The position numbers and the translations under genes were made by a program. 64,000 nt of DNA, from NCBI RefSeq assembly GCF_040144835.1, contig NZ_CP151632.1, positions 62,001 through 126,000 on the forward strand, given 5' to 3'. Source of the DNA: Microbacterium sp. LWS13-1.2 (GTDB lineage: Bacteria; Actinomycetota; Actinomycetes; Actinomycetales; Microbacteriaceae). Positions within the stretch are counted from its first letter, which is position 1. The number at the start of each line of letters is the position of its first letter. Under the pieces are notes generated by a model. It was not told the origin of the DNA, did no database searches, and saw nothing but the letters and a program-made list of their open reading frames with translations. Below, piece by piece: positions 63,653-64,000 of this stretch.

Positions 63653-64000
63653 GTGACAGCCTCCCTCCCGGTGCCGAATGACATCGATCCGGAAGAGCCG
63701 GACCGTCACTCCGCTGCGAGCGTGATGCGCCTCGCCGAAACGGTACCGCCGGCTCCCGACAAGCCCCGCCGCCCGCCGCGCAAGCCTCGCTCCGACAAGG
63801 ACGCCCCGCGAAAGAAGCGCGCTCCGCGCAGTGCCGAGCCGCAGCCCGATCCCGGCCCGCCGCCGCCGCTTCCGAGCGATCTGGAGCTCGCTGCGAGCGC
63901 TGCCGCCGGGATCGTCGTTCCGCCGCGCCCGCCCCTTCCGCAGGTCGCCGACGTGCCGTCGGCCGATGCCCGACCCGCCCCCGCGGCGGAGCCCGAAGCG
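63653..64000 (+). CDS. Proline- and lysine-rich N-terminal region of a truncated gene
   Basis: The frame starts at GTG 63653 and stays open for 116 codons to the right edge. It begins MTASLPVPNDIDPEEP and is rich in Pro, Ala, Arg and Lys (KPRRPPRKPRSDKDAPRKKR), a disordered, basic N-terminal region of a larger protein. The neighbourhood suggests a wall-polymer exporter or transferase, but the visible part identifies nothing. The third codon position is strongly G/C, as in real genes here. Confidence 0.55.
   Translation, partial: MTASLPVPNDIDPEEPDRHSAASVMRLAETVPPAPDKPRRPPRKPRSDKDAPRKKRAPRSAEPQPDPGPPPPLPSDLELAASAAAGIVVPPRPPLPQVADVPSADARPAPAAEPEA

Overview
The window is a piece of chromosome from a high-G+C actinobacterium. 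The 16S rRNA, the tRNA-free 16S-23S spacer, the gene content and the C50-type carotenoid operon all point to Microbacteriaceae, most likely Microbacterium. That call comes from recognising the sequence, not from a search. I see no prophage, insertion sequence, CRISPR array or integron. The gene set is chromosomal and largely conserved.

Layout. (1) 1-6436: the 3' end of a DUF4184 membrane protein, then a complete rRNA operon with a strong promoter, 16S, spacer without tRNAs, 23S, 5S and a perfect terminator hairpin. (2) 6437-14702: dapE, a PIG-V-like mannosyltransferase, a 57-aa DUF3117 protein, an O-methyltransferase, tatB, an operon of MgtE-N/CBS protein, DUF1003 protein and Mrp ATPase, a stress-type membrane protein and an alpha/beta hydrolase. 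Much of this resembles the neighbourhood of tatB and mrp in other actinobacteria. (3) 14678-17136: two divergent citrate synthase homologues. One is fused to a helix-turn-helix and lacks a catalytic histidine. (4) 17173-26160: a peptidase pair (gamma-glutamyltransferase and Xaa-Pro aminopeptidase), an EEP-family phosphoesterase, a PHP phosphoesterase, a SHOCT protein, a DEAD-box helicase, a ferritin-like protein and small conserved proteins. (5) 26319-43836: a DNA-repair and quality-control block with adnA-adnB helicase-nucleases, an APH-like pseudokinase, nudC, uvrD2, a cyclodehydratase-like protein, a zincin, a membrane PDZ-Lon protease and a UPF0182 protein. From memory the gene order matches the mycobacterial Rv3193c-Rv3211 region. 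(6) 43951-50117: a seven-gene C50 carotenoid operon, idi-crtE-crtB-crtI-crtYe-crtYf-crtEb, whose genes are chained by 4-nt overlaps. A divergent MarR regulator faces it across a perfect inverted repeat. (7) 50226-54711: initiator tRNA, a membrane protein, a nitrilase-family amidase, an aminotransferase and a membrane-anchored HtrA protease. (8) 54780-64000: three CDP-glycerol glycerophosphotransferase-like proteins, a family 2 glycosyltransferase, a maltokinase-like kinase, two proteins of unknown function, a cytidylyltransferase-like protein and the start of a proline-rich reading frame. This looks like a cell-wall glycopolymer locus.

Two features cut across the window. Many genes have a -10-like TANNNT hexamer ending exactly six bases before the start codon, which implies leaderless transcripts. 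The heptamer GGATGCC/GGCATCC also recurs far more often than base composition suggests, often through codons that are otherwise rare here (GAT, GCA, TCC). The best candidates for something not well described are the citrate-synthase-like regulator with its palindromic site, the GGATGCC signal, the pseudokinase in the AdnAB block and the orphan cyclodehydratase that overlaps a shortened uvrD2.
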